A stretch of DNA of 64,000 bases from Sceloporus undulatus (lineage: Eukaryota > Chordata > Lepidosauria > Squamata > Phrynosomatidae). The notes under the pieces are model-generated. The model did no database searches. It was not told where the DNA came from and saw only the letters and a program-made list of their open reading frames with translations. Of the stretch, positions 12,101 through 24,764 are shown piece after piece. The number at the start of each line of letters is the position of its first letter. The first letter of the stretch is position 1. The stretch spans positions 66,430,431 through 66,494,430 of the forward strand of contig NC_056527.1 in the NCBI RefSeq assembly GCF_019175285.1. The letters are read 5' to 3'. A program made the translations under genes and the position numbers.

Positions 12101-12313
12101 GGGGAAATTTGCTGTAGTAAAGAAATGTGTAAAGAAAGAGACTGAAAAAGAATTTGCGGCAAAATTCATGAGGAAAAGAAGAAAGGGACAAGATTGCCGG
12201 ATGGAGATAATTCATGAGATTGCAGTTCTGGAACTAGCACAACGTAATCGTTGGGTTATCACCTTGCATGAAGTGTATGAAACACCTACAGAAATGATTT
12301 TGGTGTTGGAATA
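12101..12313 (+). CDS. STK17A: STK17A coding exon 2 (kinase N-lobe)
   Basis: The acceptor is ...ctaattctag before base 12101 and the donor is gtaagta at 12314. The exon opens with the third base of an Arg codon, followed by [22 protein letters not shown], the second half of the glycine-rich ATP loop. The catalytic lysine is in AAKF. The helix-C region [15 protein letters not shown] carries the glutamate that pairs with it. The exon continues with a beta-4/beta-5 hinge segment ending VLE plus two bases of Tyr. It encodes 70 complete residues. The preceding Gly-rich start of the loop must be in the upstream exon. No candidate for that exon was found in bases 1-12,100, where no GC-rich first-exon-like sequence is visible. 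Confidence 0.95.
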
Positions 12314-12912
12314 GTAAGTATAATATTCATTATAATACAGTATTTTTGTAGAATTAGAAGGGCTGTAATGTAGTGAACTGAAAATGCTATATTTTAATGG
12401 ATGGAATTCAATTCATCTCTTCTTTGTTCTGATTCTATCTTCCCCACTTTTGGGAGGTTACGTTCTTTTAAAACTCTGGATATATTGCATTTCCTTGGCC
12501 TCTTAATTTTCATTCTCAAACACCAATTTAAAATAAACATCCTTCAGAAAAGGGAATTCAGATCTATATGATATGTACTTAATATACCTCTTTATCTACC
12601 ATGCACTTTGTGACAGGTGCATACTTGGAATTCTCAAGTATAGTTTATAACTGTTGAAGAAATATTACAAATATAAACTTGAAATGCACTGTGTGAATGA
12701 TGCACCTTGACACTTAAAAGTATTTAAAACGCTCTGCGTACGTGATCAAGGGATTTTCCTGCAGTGTGAGGAAGGAATCCTGATGCTACTAGGTCTTACT
12801 ACTCATCTCCATCTTTTAAGGCAGGGCTTAAAACCTGTCAATCAAACCTCACCATCTCTAGCATAATAATAATCTCTATATTGTTTATAAATAATAAATA
12901 GCAGGACAACTA

Positions 12913-12962
<50 letters not shown>
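12913..12962. repeat. (CA)n microsatellite
   Basis: About 24 uninterrupted CA units in STK17A intron 2. Confidence 0.95.
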
Positions 12963-13449
12963 ATTCCGTCCTGCCTTGCTTTCGCAGCTCTGGAATTTCA
13001 GGGATTCTTTGTTCTTCTATTCTTAGGGGTTCAAAGTTTAAAACAACCTTTAAATGATTTGTCTCAGACCTCACAATTTAACCAGAAGAGCTAGTACATC
13101 AGAGGAGAGGTGGAAAGGGCTCGTAACTCTGACCTCTTCTTAAATGGGGAAACCAAAGGCAGATGAATGGAGGCACAGATACCTGGCAGATGAAACATGG
13201 CAGAAGAGCAACCTACCTAGTCAGGGGATCGGATTTTGCCTTACTCCTTGTCCTGGAGGTGGCTGAGGTGCCGGGAAAGACTGACGAGCGGATGCACTAC
13301 ATTGGTGCGTGAATGTAATAACCTCATTTCCCTCCCCACCTAATCCCAGAATGCCAGGCTCTACCTACCCCTAGAGCTGTGCTGCTGGATCACGCACATT
13401 GAACAGCAGGCTGTGGACATCCAGGAGTCTGGGGAAGGAGGGAAAATAG

Positions 13450-16140
13450 TGAAGAGTTCAGCACTCCTACTCTGCGTTGGGAAGGAGTGTGTTGGACATG
13501 AACAGTGATGCAGGCCTAGTGATTCTGAGGAGCATGGGTCCTTTACAGGCTGAAAGCACTATGGGAGGTCTCGTTCCTCTAATTATTCTGCATCTTTGGA
13601 AGAGGAGAAAGGAAGTTGTTGGGGGGGGGGATGTCCTTGGAAAGAACAGGCATGTTTTCTCTGCCTCACACTCTTAAGGTTCAGTGGCCTCCATATCTCC
13701 AATACCCTCGGACCGGGAAATGCGGGGTGGTGACGCTCCTGAAGGAACTTTCACTTTTGGGGGGGGGGATGTGGATGATTTTACTGTACTTCTCAAGAAG
13801 GTAGAGAAAGCCATGAGCTTAACTACTATTGTACAGGACCCTAGTGGGACTGGACTAACCAAACAAGTGCCTGAAATCAGATCTAGATCTAAATAGGAGG
13901 GGCTAGTATCAGATGTAATTGCAGATGTTATGTAATCAGAATAGGCACACCCTGGCATTGTCAGAGGTCCCCCAGCTTGCACTAAACAACTATTTCCCTG
14001 CTACCCGGGGGGGGGGGGGGCGTAGAGAGAGAGTGAAACCCCCTCATATTGATGGCCTATTGTCTGAGTTGGTTTTGGGAAGTCTTTTTCCCAGATGGAG
14101 ATAGTATCCCCAAGAACCATAGGATAAGAAGGTGGAAGCTTTCTCACATAGGACACATGAGGCTGTGGTTCTGGCTATTAGGAGTGCCTCAGTGACCACT
14201 TTGTTTGCTTATGGCTTCCATCAGATAGGCTTGTGATTTGCTAGCCGGATACCTAAGGATGAGATCAAGCTTAGGCAAAGAGTCAACAAATTGGTCAAGA
14301 TGTTGGCCTTTATGGCAGATGCCAGTCTGGATTCTGTCCAGCTTGTTTCTAAGGCCTTGGTGGTGGACATTGCAACCAGGCACCAACTCTGGCTAAAAAA
14401 ACACTGATACCAAGTCCAACACAAACTTTCCATCTTGTCCCTTTAGAGGTGCCAGGTTGTTTGGGAAAGCACCAGATGAGGAAGGTGTTATCAGTACGAA
14501 AGAGGACAGAAAAACCTTTTGGTTAGGGTCTCAATCATTTCTTCCCTTTCAACCACAATTCAGACAGCAAGAGTTGAGGGCATTCAGGTCAAATTGGTCC
14601 TTCTCCAGACTAGGCTAGGTAATAAAACACGAATTTAGCAAGAGGGTGACTTCAATCACCACTAAGTGTGGTGGAAATCCAGTCAGTCCTGACTTGGGGC
14701 AGCTCCCAGTAGGGGCACATTTGCAACACTTTGGCCGTTACAAGAGCACTTCCTGTGATGTATGCATGTGCAGTACCATGAGGGAAGGATATACAACAGA
14801 CTTTGTGTTGGAAATGTCCAGATCTTTTTGTCTGATCTCAAGCAACCAGGGTCCTGGAAATGTATCAGAGAATGCTGTCGGCCACAGACCGTCTTCTAAG
14901 AATAAAAGCCATAGAAAAAATTTGATGTTTTTAAAGAAAATTTAAAAATTGTTTGTTTTTTTAAAATTGAAATTTGAAATTTTAATTTTAAAAAACCCTG
15001 GGGCCTCCTTTCTCTTCCCACTGACCCTCACCCCATCCACACCACCTCTTCAGCATTTTAAAGAGATACCTGCAAATGCCTCAGCCTGTTTCTGCCAAAA
15101 TAAGATGTTTGAGGAACAGTGGTATCAAACCCCCCTTCCCCCACTTAGGGTGTCACTTGGGCCAGTTTGCACCCCCCTAGTGACGCCACTTCCTGGGATC
15201 CATCCTATCATGGAAAGGGGGTAGGCTTTTTAGTTTCTCACTCCCACATACAGAGTTATTTTTAGAGGGATTTCTTTGATTCACCCAGGAACCATACATT
15301 CTTCTTCGTGGTCTCTGCGAAACACACAAATGGGTTATTCTGTGCCTGTCCTTCCTTTCCTTCCTGGAATTTACAAGTGATGCTGAGGGCCTTGTTAAGA
15401 GACCCTTTCAAGCCATAGAGGTTAGTGGATCTGAAATTTCTGACCCTGGAGGTATTGTTATTGGTGGCTATTACCTTGGCTCACAGAGTATCTGAGCTAG
15501 GGATGCTGATGGGGCCTAAGGAGTTGTGTGTGAGTTCCAAGGGATTTCGTGGTCCTTCCTTCATTCCCAAGGGGAATTCCACATTTCATCATGCTCAAGA
15601 GGTGGTGCTACCTTTCTTCTTGCCAAATCCTAGGTTGCTACATAAGAAAGAATGGCATAGATTGGACTGAGTAGGGCATTAAAGTTTTATTTAGAAAGGA
15701 CCGGGGAGTTCAGGAAGCCACTGTTTCATTTTCTGTCATTTGAGATGCTACTAAGGGTCAGAGGGTCTTCCTTGACCTTGACTCATTGGTTGAGATAGTG
15801 CATCAAGTTGACTTATGTTCATAGCTCCTTGCTGGTTCCTGATGGAATCCAGTCACACTTCATTTGTAATGCTGTTACCTCAACAGCATTGGGTGCTGTG
15901 TCCTCCTTGATGGAGATTTGCAAGGCAGCCACTTGAGCCTCTCCCTCATCCTTCATCAGACATTACAAAATCAACAGGGTTGCTTCTGCAGATGTGGCCT
16001 TCAGTAGGGTTGTCTTGCACATGTCTACCCAGTAGAAAACCCCACTGTTTTCCTGAGTTCAGTAGAATTTGCTGTTTAATAAGTATATTTAAGCTCAGAA
16101 CTAACTTCTTCAAACCCAGTGAACATTTTGGAGAGTACAA
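13450..16140 (+). mobile_element. DIRS-like retrotransposon fossil
   Basis: Two recognisable parts on the plus strand. A gag-like stretch lies at about 14,100-14,480. A tyrosine-recombinase-like stretch lies at about 15,430-15,990 (motifs AHRVSELG, STFHHAQEVVLPFF, and an EICKAAT-like end). A hAT-like element is inserted between them (14,916-15,190). It is clearly broken, with many breaks, and old. Outer ends are not defined and the family call rests on remembered motifs. Confidence 0.55.
14916..15190 (-). mobile_element. hAT-like nonautonomous element, truncated
   Basis: The minus strand starts agtggcgtcactagggggg and continues like the element at 42,620-43,200 ('tcctcaaacatcttattttg', 'cagggttttttaaaattaa'). 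Confidence 0.65.
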
Positions 16141-16720
16141 ACCCTAAGAGAAAAGACTATTGTTTAAGAGCAGCTCTATTACACAGGGAAATTGTTCTTG
16201 TAGTTACCAAGTCCCAAGGTCTATAGCAGATCAAGATAATGACCAATACCTTGAACTTGAGTCTTTATGGATGTGTTATTTCTACACACATACTTTTGGA
16301 CAGTGACTAGCAGATTTGTAATGTCCCTGGAATGTATTGACTCATTGAAATGTGACTGTTATGAATGCTAGTGTGTTTCCAGTTTAATGTTGAAGTGGAT
16401 GACTGAGCAAAAGCAGCAGTGCTGTTTTCTGGAGCAGATAATGCTGAAGGTGATCAGCTGTAGAATATACATGGGGTTGGATCCAAAGGTGGCCTGTTAG
16501 AAGTGGGTTTTCCTACCCACATAGGGACATTGCTAAAGAGGATAAGCTGTGGTGCAGAGTTAAGGAAGGATCTCTGAAATCAGGCAGAGGGCCTATGAGC
16601 TCCATTGATTAAAAATGCCCATTTTTCAGAGATCACTGTTGAGCATTAGGAGAGGAGAAGAGGCAGCCATGAAAGAAAAAATGCATGTGCCCAAATTGGA
16701 ATCCAAGCCATAATGAAATA

Positions 16721-17141
16721 CAGGAGGCTCTCCGTATCCACAGACTTGCCATTCATGGATTTCAGCATCTGCAGATGGCAAGTCCCCTGAGAGAGGGAGG
16801 AGGAGGAGGAAGAGAGGAGGCGGCTACAGGGAGGGAGAAGGAGAGGCGAAGAGGAGGAGGGAAGAGGAAGAGTGGTGGCAACAGGGGAAGATGAGGAGAG
16901 GGAGGAAAAGGAAGAGCAGTGGTGGTGATGAGGGGGTAAGAGGAAGGAGGAAAAGGAGGAAGAGTGGCAGCAGCAGGAGGAAGAAGAAAAGGAAAAGCCA
17001 GCCGAGGGAAAAGGAGGAGGAAGAAGAAAAGGCAGCCCCCTGCCACCCACCATGGTGAGAGTGGCGAGGCAGGCTTTGGGGGGGCCAGGGGGCAAAGTGC
17101 ATCCCTAGAATGGATCCCTCGGGGATACCGAGGGCTGATTG
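16721..17141. mobile_element. Tc1/mariner-type MITE with large purine tract
   Basis: The left end is caggaggctctccgtatcca and the right end is ggataccgagggctgattg, with TA on both sides. The interior (about 16,793-17,036) is a nearly pure purine (GGA/GAA) stretch, so the opposite strand shows long low-complexity Ser/Pro/Leu open frames that are not genes. Confidence 0.75.
16793..17036. repeat. polypurine (GGA)n-like tract
   Basis: About 240 bp almost entirely G and A, with imperfect GGA/GAAG repeats. Confidence 0.9.
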
Positions 17142-17387
17142 TAGAAAAGAACAGTTGAAACAGAAATACAAGGCAGGGAAACATTCCAATCAATACACAT
17201 TTTTGGCTTTTATTATTTTGATATCACAATTTCTGTAGCAAAGATACTTTTATTAGAGAAGGGAGATACATGATTATGTTCACATCTTTATTTTAGTATA
17301 AATTGGTTACAAATATCAAAAAATTAGCTTGGTTTTAAGTTAGTCATGCTGGGAAATGATGCTGGATTTGAACAACATGTCTAAAAT

Positions 17388-20300
17388 AAATATAAATAAA
17401 ATCTTTATTTCTATCCCGCCCTTCCAAGATCAGGGCGGCTTACAACAGTGCAACAGGTGCACACAAATACAAAGTTAAAAGCACATAAACATCAATATAC
17501 AAAATAAAAACAGCAATAAAAGCCCCATAGCCCGTCCTCATGGCCACGGAAGAGGAGGGGAGGCCCACAGGATCTTAATCGGGGAATGCCTGCTTAAATA
17601 GGAAGGTCTTGAGATCCTTCCTAAATTGGGCCAGGGTAGTAGATGAGCGGAGCTCGGTGGGCAGCGTGTTCCAAAGGGCTGGGGCAGCTGTAGAAAAGGC
17701 CCTTCTAGAAGTAGAAGCTAACCTAGCCCCAGGCACCTTCAGCAATTGCTGCCCAGATGTTCTGAGGGTGCGAGGCGGATTGTATTGGGAGAGGCGGTCC
17801 TTTAGGTATCCTGGGCCCAAGCCATTTAGGGCTTTGTAGGTAATAACCAACGCCTTATATTGAGCTCGGAAGCGGATGGGCAGCCAGTGAAGGTCTTTAA
17901 GTACAGGTGTTATGTGGCTGGTCCTGGATACGCCAGTGACCAGCCGGGCTGCCATATTCTGTACCATTTGAAGCTTCCGAGTTTGGTATAAGGGTTGCCC
18001 CATGTAGAGTACATTGCAGAAGTCCAGTCTCGAAGTTACCAGAGCGTGTACCACAGTTTCTAGGTCCCTCCGGTCCAGGTATGGGCGCAGCTGGCGAATC
18101 AGCCGGAGCTGATAACAAGTGCTCTTGACCGTCGCATTCACCTGAGCAGTCAGATGAAGCGACGAATCAAGAAGCACCCCCAAACTGCGCACGGAGTCCT
18201 TCACCGGGAGCGTGACCCCGTTCAGGACAGGTGGAACCACCGCCATTCCCGGACCGGGGGAACCTATCACTAGTACCTCCGTTTTCTCTGGATTCAGTTT
18301 GAGTCGGTTTTTCCTCATCCAGCCCATTACTGACTCCAGACAGGCCACGAGAGGAGAGACGCCATCCCCGGTCACTGCATCAGTCGGAGACATAGAGAAA
18401 ATAATCTGGGTGTCATCAGCGTACTGATAACCCCGCGCCCCATGTCTCCGGATGATCTCTCCCAGCGGTTTCATGTAAATGTTAAATAGCATGGGAGACA
18501 GAATGGCTCCTTGAGGGACCCCAGTTTTAAGGGCCCGCTCGCTGGAGCACACGTCTCCCAGCTGCACCATCTGGGACCTCCCAGAGAGGTAGGACCGGAA
18601 CCACTGGAGCGCAGTGCCCCCGATTCCCACCTCAGCCAGGCGTCCCAGAAGGATACCATGGTCTATGGTATCGAAAGCCGCTGAGATGTCCAAGAGCACC
18701 AACAGGGACACGCTTCCCCGGTCAGCACTCAGACGGAGATCATCGACCAAGGCGACCATGGCCGTCTCAACCCCGTAACCCGCCCGGAAGCCAGTTTGAA
18801 ATGGGTCCAGATAATCCGTTTCATCCAAGACCGTCTGAAGCTGGAGCGCAACCGCCCTCTCGATCACCTTCCCCAAAAAATGGTAGCAGCGAAACAGGCC
18901 GATAATTATTATGTACCAGGGGGTCAAGGGAGGGCTTTTTTAGGATCGGTCTTACGATGGCCAATTTAAGATCCGATGGAAATCGCCCATCCCTGAGAGA
19001 GGTGTTGATAATCCGGCGTAACAATGTGGTTACCACCGGTCCCCCCTGGGCCGCTAACCATGAGGGGCAGGGATCAAGAGAGCAGGTTGTTTTCCGAACA
19101 CTTCCGAGGATCTTGTCCACATCCTCGGTACTCACCAACTCAAACTGATCCAGTATAACATAGTCCACGGAGGCTCTGGACACTTCTACCCTAGGTTCTG
19201 CCATAACGTCGGCGTTCAGACCTTCGCTTATACGAGAAGTTTTATCCACGAAAAAGTCGTTAAACAGGTCACAGCAGGCCTTAGAAGGTTCCAGGATCTG
19301 GTTCAGGGCGGGAGGGAGCTGAGTTAGCTCCCTGACCACCCTGAACAACTCTGCCGGACGCGACTCCGCGGACGCAATACGAGCACCATAGAACGAATTC
19401 TTTGTTGCTCGTATTGCCTCTCCGTAGTCCTTTAACAGTCGGTCTAGGAGAGTCTTGTCGTTTGAGCAAAGGTGTTTCCGCCAACGGTACTCTAGCCGTC
19501 GCAGAACCCGCTTCCTCGCCCGGAGATCTTCCGTATACCAGGGCTTACGTTTGGAAGCGGGCCTGAGAGGGCGCTTGGGAGCGATTCTGTGTATAGCCCC
19601 AGAGAGACCGGTATTCCAGATACCGGTAAGGGCATCAACAGAGTCGCCGTCATTTCCAACCGTGAGCCCCTCTAAGGCTTCTTGGAACCTCTCAGGTTCC
19701 ATCAGCCTTCGAGGGTGGACCATTCTAATAGGTCCGCCACCCCCGGGGGGGAACTGGGTAGAAGCCTTGATTTTCGCCTCTACCAGGAAATGATCCGTCC
19801 ATGACAAGGGGGAAATATTGGCTATTTCCACCCACGGATTTTCCGCCTCCGAACAGAAGACCAAATCGAGAGTATTACCCGCACAATGCGTAGGACCCTG
19901 TATCAGCTGGGACAGGCCCATGGCCGCCATGGTTTCCATGAATTCCCGAGCCGCACCAGATGGAACAGAGCTGGCCGTGAGGGAGATGTTGAAGTCACCC
20001 AGGACAAGAAGCCTGGGCGTCTCCAACATCAGCTCAACAACCAGCTGTGTCAGCTCGTTAAGGGAGTCCGCTAATGCACGGGGTGGCCGATACACTAACA
20101 GAATCCCTAGACTGTCCCTAGCCTTTAGGGTCAGGTAAATACACTCGATGTAGGTGGTCTGTCGGAGGTGGTTCCTGGTGAGGGACACGGTGTTCCTATG
20201 TACCAAGGCCACACACCCCCCCGCCCACCTAACCTGCGTTGGTCCTTCACCGAGTACCCGGCAGGCAGGGCCTGAGCCCACACAGCATCCCCTTCAGGCC

Positions 20301-20725
20301 CCAGCCAGGTCTCGGTAATGCAAGCCAGGTCACACTTAGAGTCCTCCAGGAGATCCTGGAGGATGTGGGTCTTGTTATTAATAGACCTGGCATTGCACAG
20401 GAGCAGCGACAGGGTTTGTGGCACGGTTGGAGTGACCCTCAGGTCCATCAGGTTGGGAGGGGGACAGGAAGGTGAGATAGATATAATGCATCTATCCCGT
20501 CTTCCCCTGGAACGAAAGTCCCTTCTCCCACCGCCATACCTCCCCCTGCCCCACACAACCTCGATTGGGGCCCCGCCCACCAAGGTGTTATCCCCGGCCC
20601 AGGCATCCCCCGCATCCCTACCCTTCCCCCACCCTCCTATGGCTGTTAATGGAGCTGAGGTTAGCCACTGTAGGCATCCCCTGCTCCTAAGGCTATTCTA
20701 GCCTCCTGCACCCGCTGAGACTACA
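17388..20725 (-). mobile_element. near full-length CR1/L2-group LINE, antisense in intron 2
   Basis: Three overlapping minus-strand frames. At 20583-20131 the endonuclease start reads LSLLLCNARSINNKTHILQD, ITETWLGPEGD. At 20281-18821 the rest of the endonuclease (VLGDFNISLTAS, HCAGNTLDLVFCS, SWTDHFLVE) runs into the RT start (YRPVSLLPFF). At 18927-17575 the RT has FDTIDHGIL, TGVPQGAILSPMLFN and the catalytic YADDTQI, followed by the C-terminal RLDFCNVLYMGQPL...LHWLPIRFRAQYKALV. Only two frame changes (within 20,131-20,281 and 18,821-18,927) break a continuous EN-RT. The 3' end is a 'cgggatagaaataaagat' tail near 17,390. GC-rich compared with its surroundings. Assignment to L2 versus CR1 is not settled. 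Confidence 0.9.
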
Positions 20726-22186
20726 GATTGTAGTAATTTCATTTCTACAATTAGTTATGCTAGAACAATGATTTGCAGCGTTTGGTCCAACAGATGTTTT
20801 GGATTTCAAATGCTATTCCTGGGAGACTATAATGCACAGTATGGTCGTAGTAAAATGCGAGCTCAGTGAATGAGAAAATGGGGGAAATTCTGTTGCTAAA
20901 CTGTTTGATCTGATTTGAACATGAGTGGGTGCTCAAATTAATTGCACATACAGGAATAAATGTGGGGTGGAGGACATTCACTGACAAAACAGTTTCTGGC
21001 AGAAGAATTAGCAGGGGGCAGTCACCCCTTCTTACAAACTACCTTTCCATGTTCCTCCAAAACCTGACCTGGAAAGCTAGGAGATCCTCTCTAGCCCATG
21101 GAGGTGATGAGGTATGCTATAATGTGGAAAGGAAGGAAATTACCTTGCACTGGCCCTACAGCACCAGAGGAACACTGGACTTAGACCACTGTATGCATAA
21201 ATGAATGAGAGCTGGACACTTGTTTTTACATTTGAAATATTTATATCACCTGAGGGGCACTGGCGGTTTGATAGGTGGCAGAGAAATGCCACAACTAAAT
21301 AAATATTTCTACTGCTTTTATTGTTTTTACAAATATGTACAGCACAAAAAACAAAAGCATCACATCTCATCCACTTTAAGTCCTAACTTTTTCAAGAAAA
21401 ACGAAAGGAGTAGTAAAGACAAGGAAATAGTTAAGTCAGTGTGCAAGGAGAAAGGTGAAGTCACCACAACGGTTCAATATTAACAGAATATACAGAATTA
21501 ATAGAATATACAATATGTAAATCAAAAGACTTCATTTGACTACGAATGTCAAAATCTGATTATCCTCCCTCCAATGTTGAACTTGGTAGTGCTTGTACAG
21601 CATTTTTTCTTTATTAAAAAAAAGTACATCTATTAAGCTTGACATGATTGTCCAAATGAATTGCATTTGAAACCTATTGCAGTGACTACTAGTGCTTTTT
21701 CACACCAGCCATGAATTGTGGCATAAATATGACTTAATAGCCCTGGGCGTCTTCTTAACTGCTATATTACTGGTGTGATGTAGTTGCCATTGAAAGAAAA
21801 AATTCTTTGCACTTAGCTACATGTCACATCTAGTTCCTAAATGTTCTGAACATTGACATCCTCAAATTCATGTGGCTACATGTTGCATCAGACCTACTCC
21901 TCCATCAGGGCTGCATGAACATCTGACTGAAATATTATTAATAAACTGTTTGAATCATGGTGGGAAAATACCGTATGCCTCCTTTCTAGTGCAAGCATCT
22001 GCTTTACCAAGTTCGTTATCTATGAAGAGAGCGAAATTCAGCCCACTTGTTCAATGCTTGCAATTACTTTGCAAATTACAAGAATTGTATTTGCTTTATG
22101 AACATCTACAAAATAAGACAGCGTGAATCATTGTGTGTGATGGCTCTTCTGTGGAAAACTAAAACAAAAACCATCTTTTTCCACAG
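20726..22186. other. STK17A intron 2, 3' part
   Basis: AT-rich, with no recognised repeat and no coding signal beyond the splice acceptor at 22,185. Confidence 0.5.
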
Positions 22187-22331
22187 TGCTGCTGGTGGAG
22201 AGATTTTTGACCAATGCATAGCTGAAAGAGAAGATGCCTTCAAAGAAAAAGATGTTAGACGTCTTATGAGGCAGATATTAGAAGGAGTTTCATTTTTACA
22301 TCAAAATAATGTAGTTCACCTTGACTTGAAG
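22187..22331 (+). CDS. STK17A: STK17A coding exon 3 (hinge to catalytic loop)
   Basis: The acceptor is ...tttttccacag and the donor is gtaaga after base 22331. The first base completes the split Tyr codon. The exon then reads [48 protein letters not shown]. This is the hinge, helices D and E, and the first half of the catalytic loop. As in other DAPK-family kinases the loop is HLDLK rather than HRDLK; the aspartate is the catalytic base. The exon ends exactly on a codon boundary. The upstream 9.9-kb intron is the largest complete one in the window and is mostly repeats. Confidence 0.95.
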
Positions 22332-23122
22332 GTAAGATGACATGTACAAATCTTACTTTCCTATACCATTTAAGGTCTGTAGAACTGAGTCTGCATCAAG
22401 AACCTAAACTTCCAATTTAGGTTAATAATTTCATTAAATTATAAGTTTTCTAGTTACATTTAGAGGGCAAATTACACCCTCCCAGGGCTTCCTGAGTGAT
22501 CTTTGACAATTTGAGGCCTTTTCCCCCCAGAGCGCAGCCTGGAAAGTTCTAGGGTAGGGCAAAATTACTCTCACCCACCCACTCTTGACTTAGATGAATG
22601 GGGAATGGCATGGGACACAAAGTCCTTGACCCGTTGCAAGGATTGAAACCCATGACTTCCAGAGCTTTGAGGCACTATTCCAGTGGAATCACTGCAGAAG
22701 AATGTGGCAGGCAATTATAATGATCACAGGTTGGACAGAAGAACAATGAGGAAAGAGAGGAGTCAGTAGGGACCAGAGGGAAGAAATCAAGCTAGATCAG
22801 TATAGGAACTCTGCTACTTCTATAAACCTAAGCTGGGAGAATTATCCTCAGTGAATTTCCTTAATTACTAATAATGTAATATCAATTTTCTTTATGGCAT
22901 GGATAGCAAATCAGAAGATGGTAGCCTGTTCACTTGGTTATCACTTTGGTCCTTTGAGTATAAGATAACAAAGCTAGGGCTTTGCATGTTTGTAATTTTC
23001 TAAAAACCTATCTATGTTGTTTCTTTTCCTATTCCCATTTCCTCCTCCTTCTTTTATCCCCTTTGTGTCATTCTCTAGATCGTAAATATCTTGAGACTGA
23101 CTTTAAACTGCCACGTACAGTA

Positions 23123-23662
23123 CAGGTCGAGTATCTCTTATCCAAAAATCCAAAATACTCCAAGAGCCAAAAGATTTTTCTTGGGTGGCTGAGATAGTGA
23201 CCTTTTTTCCCTGATGGTTAAATGCACACAAACTTTGTTTCATGCACAAATTATTAAATAACCTTTAGACCATGTGTATAGGTATATATGAATCATAAAT
23301 TAATTTCATGCTTAGACTCGGGTCCCATCTCTAAGAACCCTGGTGGCGCAGTGGTTAAATGCCTATACTGCAGCCACTCACTCACAAATGACAAGGTTGT
23401 GAGTTCGAAACCAGCCAAGGACTCCAGGGTCAATTTAGGCTTGCATCCTTCCAAGGTCGCTAAAACGAGTGCCCACCTTGTTGGGGACAATTAGCTTACA
23501 CATTGTAAACCGCTTAGGGAGTGCTTAAGTGCACTGTAAGTGGTATAGAAATGTACTTGCTACTTCTTGCTGGGTGCAAATACGTATTCCAAAATCCTGA
23601 AAAAGCTGAAATCTGAAACAATTCTGGTCCCATGCATTTCTGATAAGAGATACTCAACGTGT
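23123..23662. mobile_element. Tigger-like MITE split by a SINE
   Basis: Opens caggtcgagtatctcttatc and closes gagatactcaacgtgta. The middle matches the family of the element at 10,088. Sequence from about 23,335 to 23,572 is a SINE inserted into it. Confidence 0.8.
23335..23572 (+). mobile_element. tRNA-derived SINE (GGCGCAGTGGTTAAATGCC type), nested
   Basis: A box tggcgcagtggttaaatgcc, B box ggttgtgagttcgaaacc, body 'gttggggacaattagcttac', tail of acttgct units. Confidence 0.85.
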
Positions 23663-24079
23663 ACTGTATTTTTAAAAAATGCAGATCTACACTTTGAAAT
23701 TATATGTACATCTTCCACTAATCTGTTCTGATGTACTCTGTTAACTTAATAAAATTTAATAGCCAAATGTTCAGCTCTACATATTACAATTAACATCCTT
23801 TCTTAGAAGTTGATAGTGCAGTATTTTAATATTTTGGTATACATCAGATAGTCTTATTTGGAAAGTGCTTGGCTTGTATGGAAATTATTGGATTCAGATT
23901 AAAACTCCTTATTGGCCTCTCTTGGGCTTTTCTTAGACTGGCAGTTGATTGCATTCAAAAGATTCCTAGCTGTTGGCTGTGAAAAATGGACATAATTCTA
24001 AGCAGTTGGGGTGGCCCTGCAGTTTTTAATAAATACATTCCTGTCATAATTAATTTATTTCTATATACTTATTTTTCAG

Positions 24080-24206
24080 CCACAGAATATTCTGCTTAGC
24101 AGCGAATCACCATTGGGAGACATTAGGATAGTTGACTTTGGCCTTTCCAGAGTAATGAGGAACAGTGAAGAACTCAGAGAAATCATGGGAACACCTGAGT
24201 ATGTGG
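24080..24206 (+). CDS. STK17A: STK17A coding exon 4 (DFG and activation segment)
   Basis: The acceptor is atttttcag and the donor is gtaag. The exon begins PQNILL, completing HLDLKPQN of the catalytic loop. It carries the magnesium-binding DFG in [20 protein letters not shown] and ends MGTPEYV plus one base of Ala. The activation segment is intact. It has 42 codons plus one base and is phase-compatible with both neighbours. Confidence 0.95.
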
Positions 24207-24764
24207 GTAAGATCTCAAGTCATCAGTGTGATCTTCATAGCAATGCCATGATAAGAAAGTGTTAGTCAGGTTTTAACTCTAAATAGTACCTTCAGAGTTT
24301 TGGTTGTTAAGCTATGGTAGTGATTCAGAGGTACATCAGCACACGCTACAAGAACTATCTGCAGCTTTCAGCATCTTGAAAACTTATATAGGCTAGTACT
24401 CAAGCTCCCCGGTACTCTAATTGATAACAGTTGTCACAGTATATTTGTAGATACAGGTTCAGATGTATAGTACAATCGTTTCTCCAAATTTATGGGTTAA
24501 GCATTTGCAGATTTGATTATTTGGGGATTACTGTCTTTGTCCCAGCCACTGAAAAAATATGTTCTCTTTAGGCATTTGTAAATCCTACAGTGTGACTCTA
24601 TAGTCAATTTCCAGCATCCTAAATTAGCAGGTTGTTTCATGGTCTAACCATATATGAAAATGGTATATGTCTTAAACATGTCAATATTAAATTCATGTTT
24701 TTATAGAAAGCATAAAACTTTCTTTTTTAAACAGTACATTGCTCTTCTTTCTTTCTTACGTTAG

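Noticed and set aside
16646-17193. Three long minus-strand frames rich in Ser, Pro, Leu and Phe
   Set aside because: They are the complement of a polypurine tract, so stops are absent for compositional reasons.
18821-20281. Long GC-rich frame that could be read as a host gene
   Set aside because: Endonuclease and reverse transcriptase motifs identify it as a LINE.
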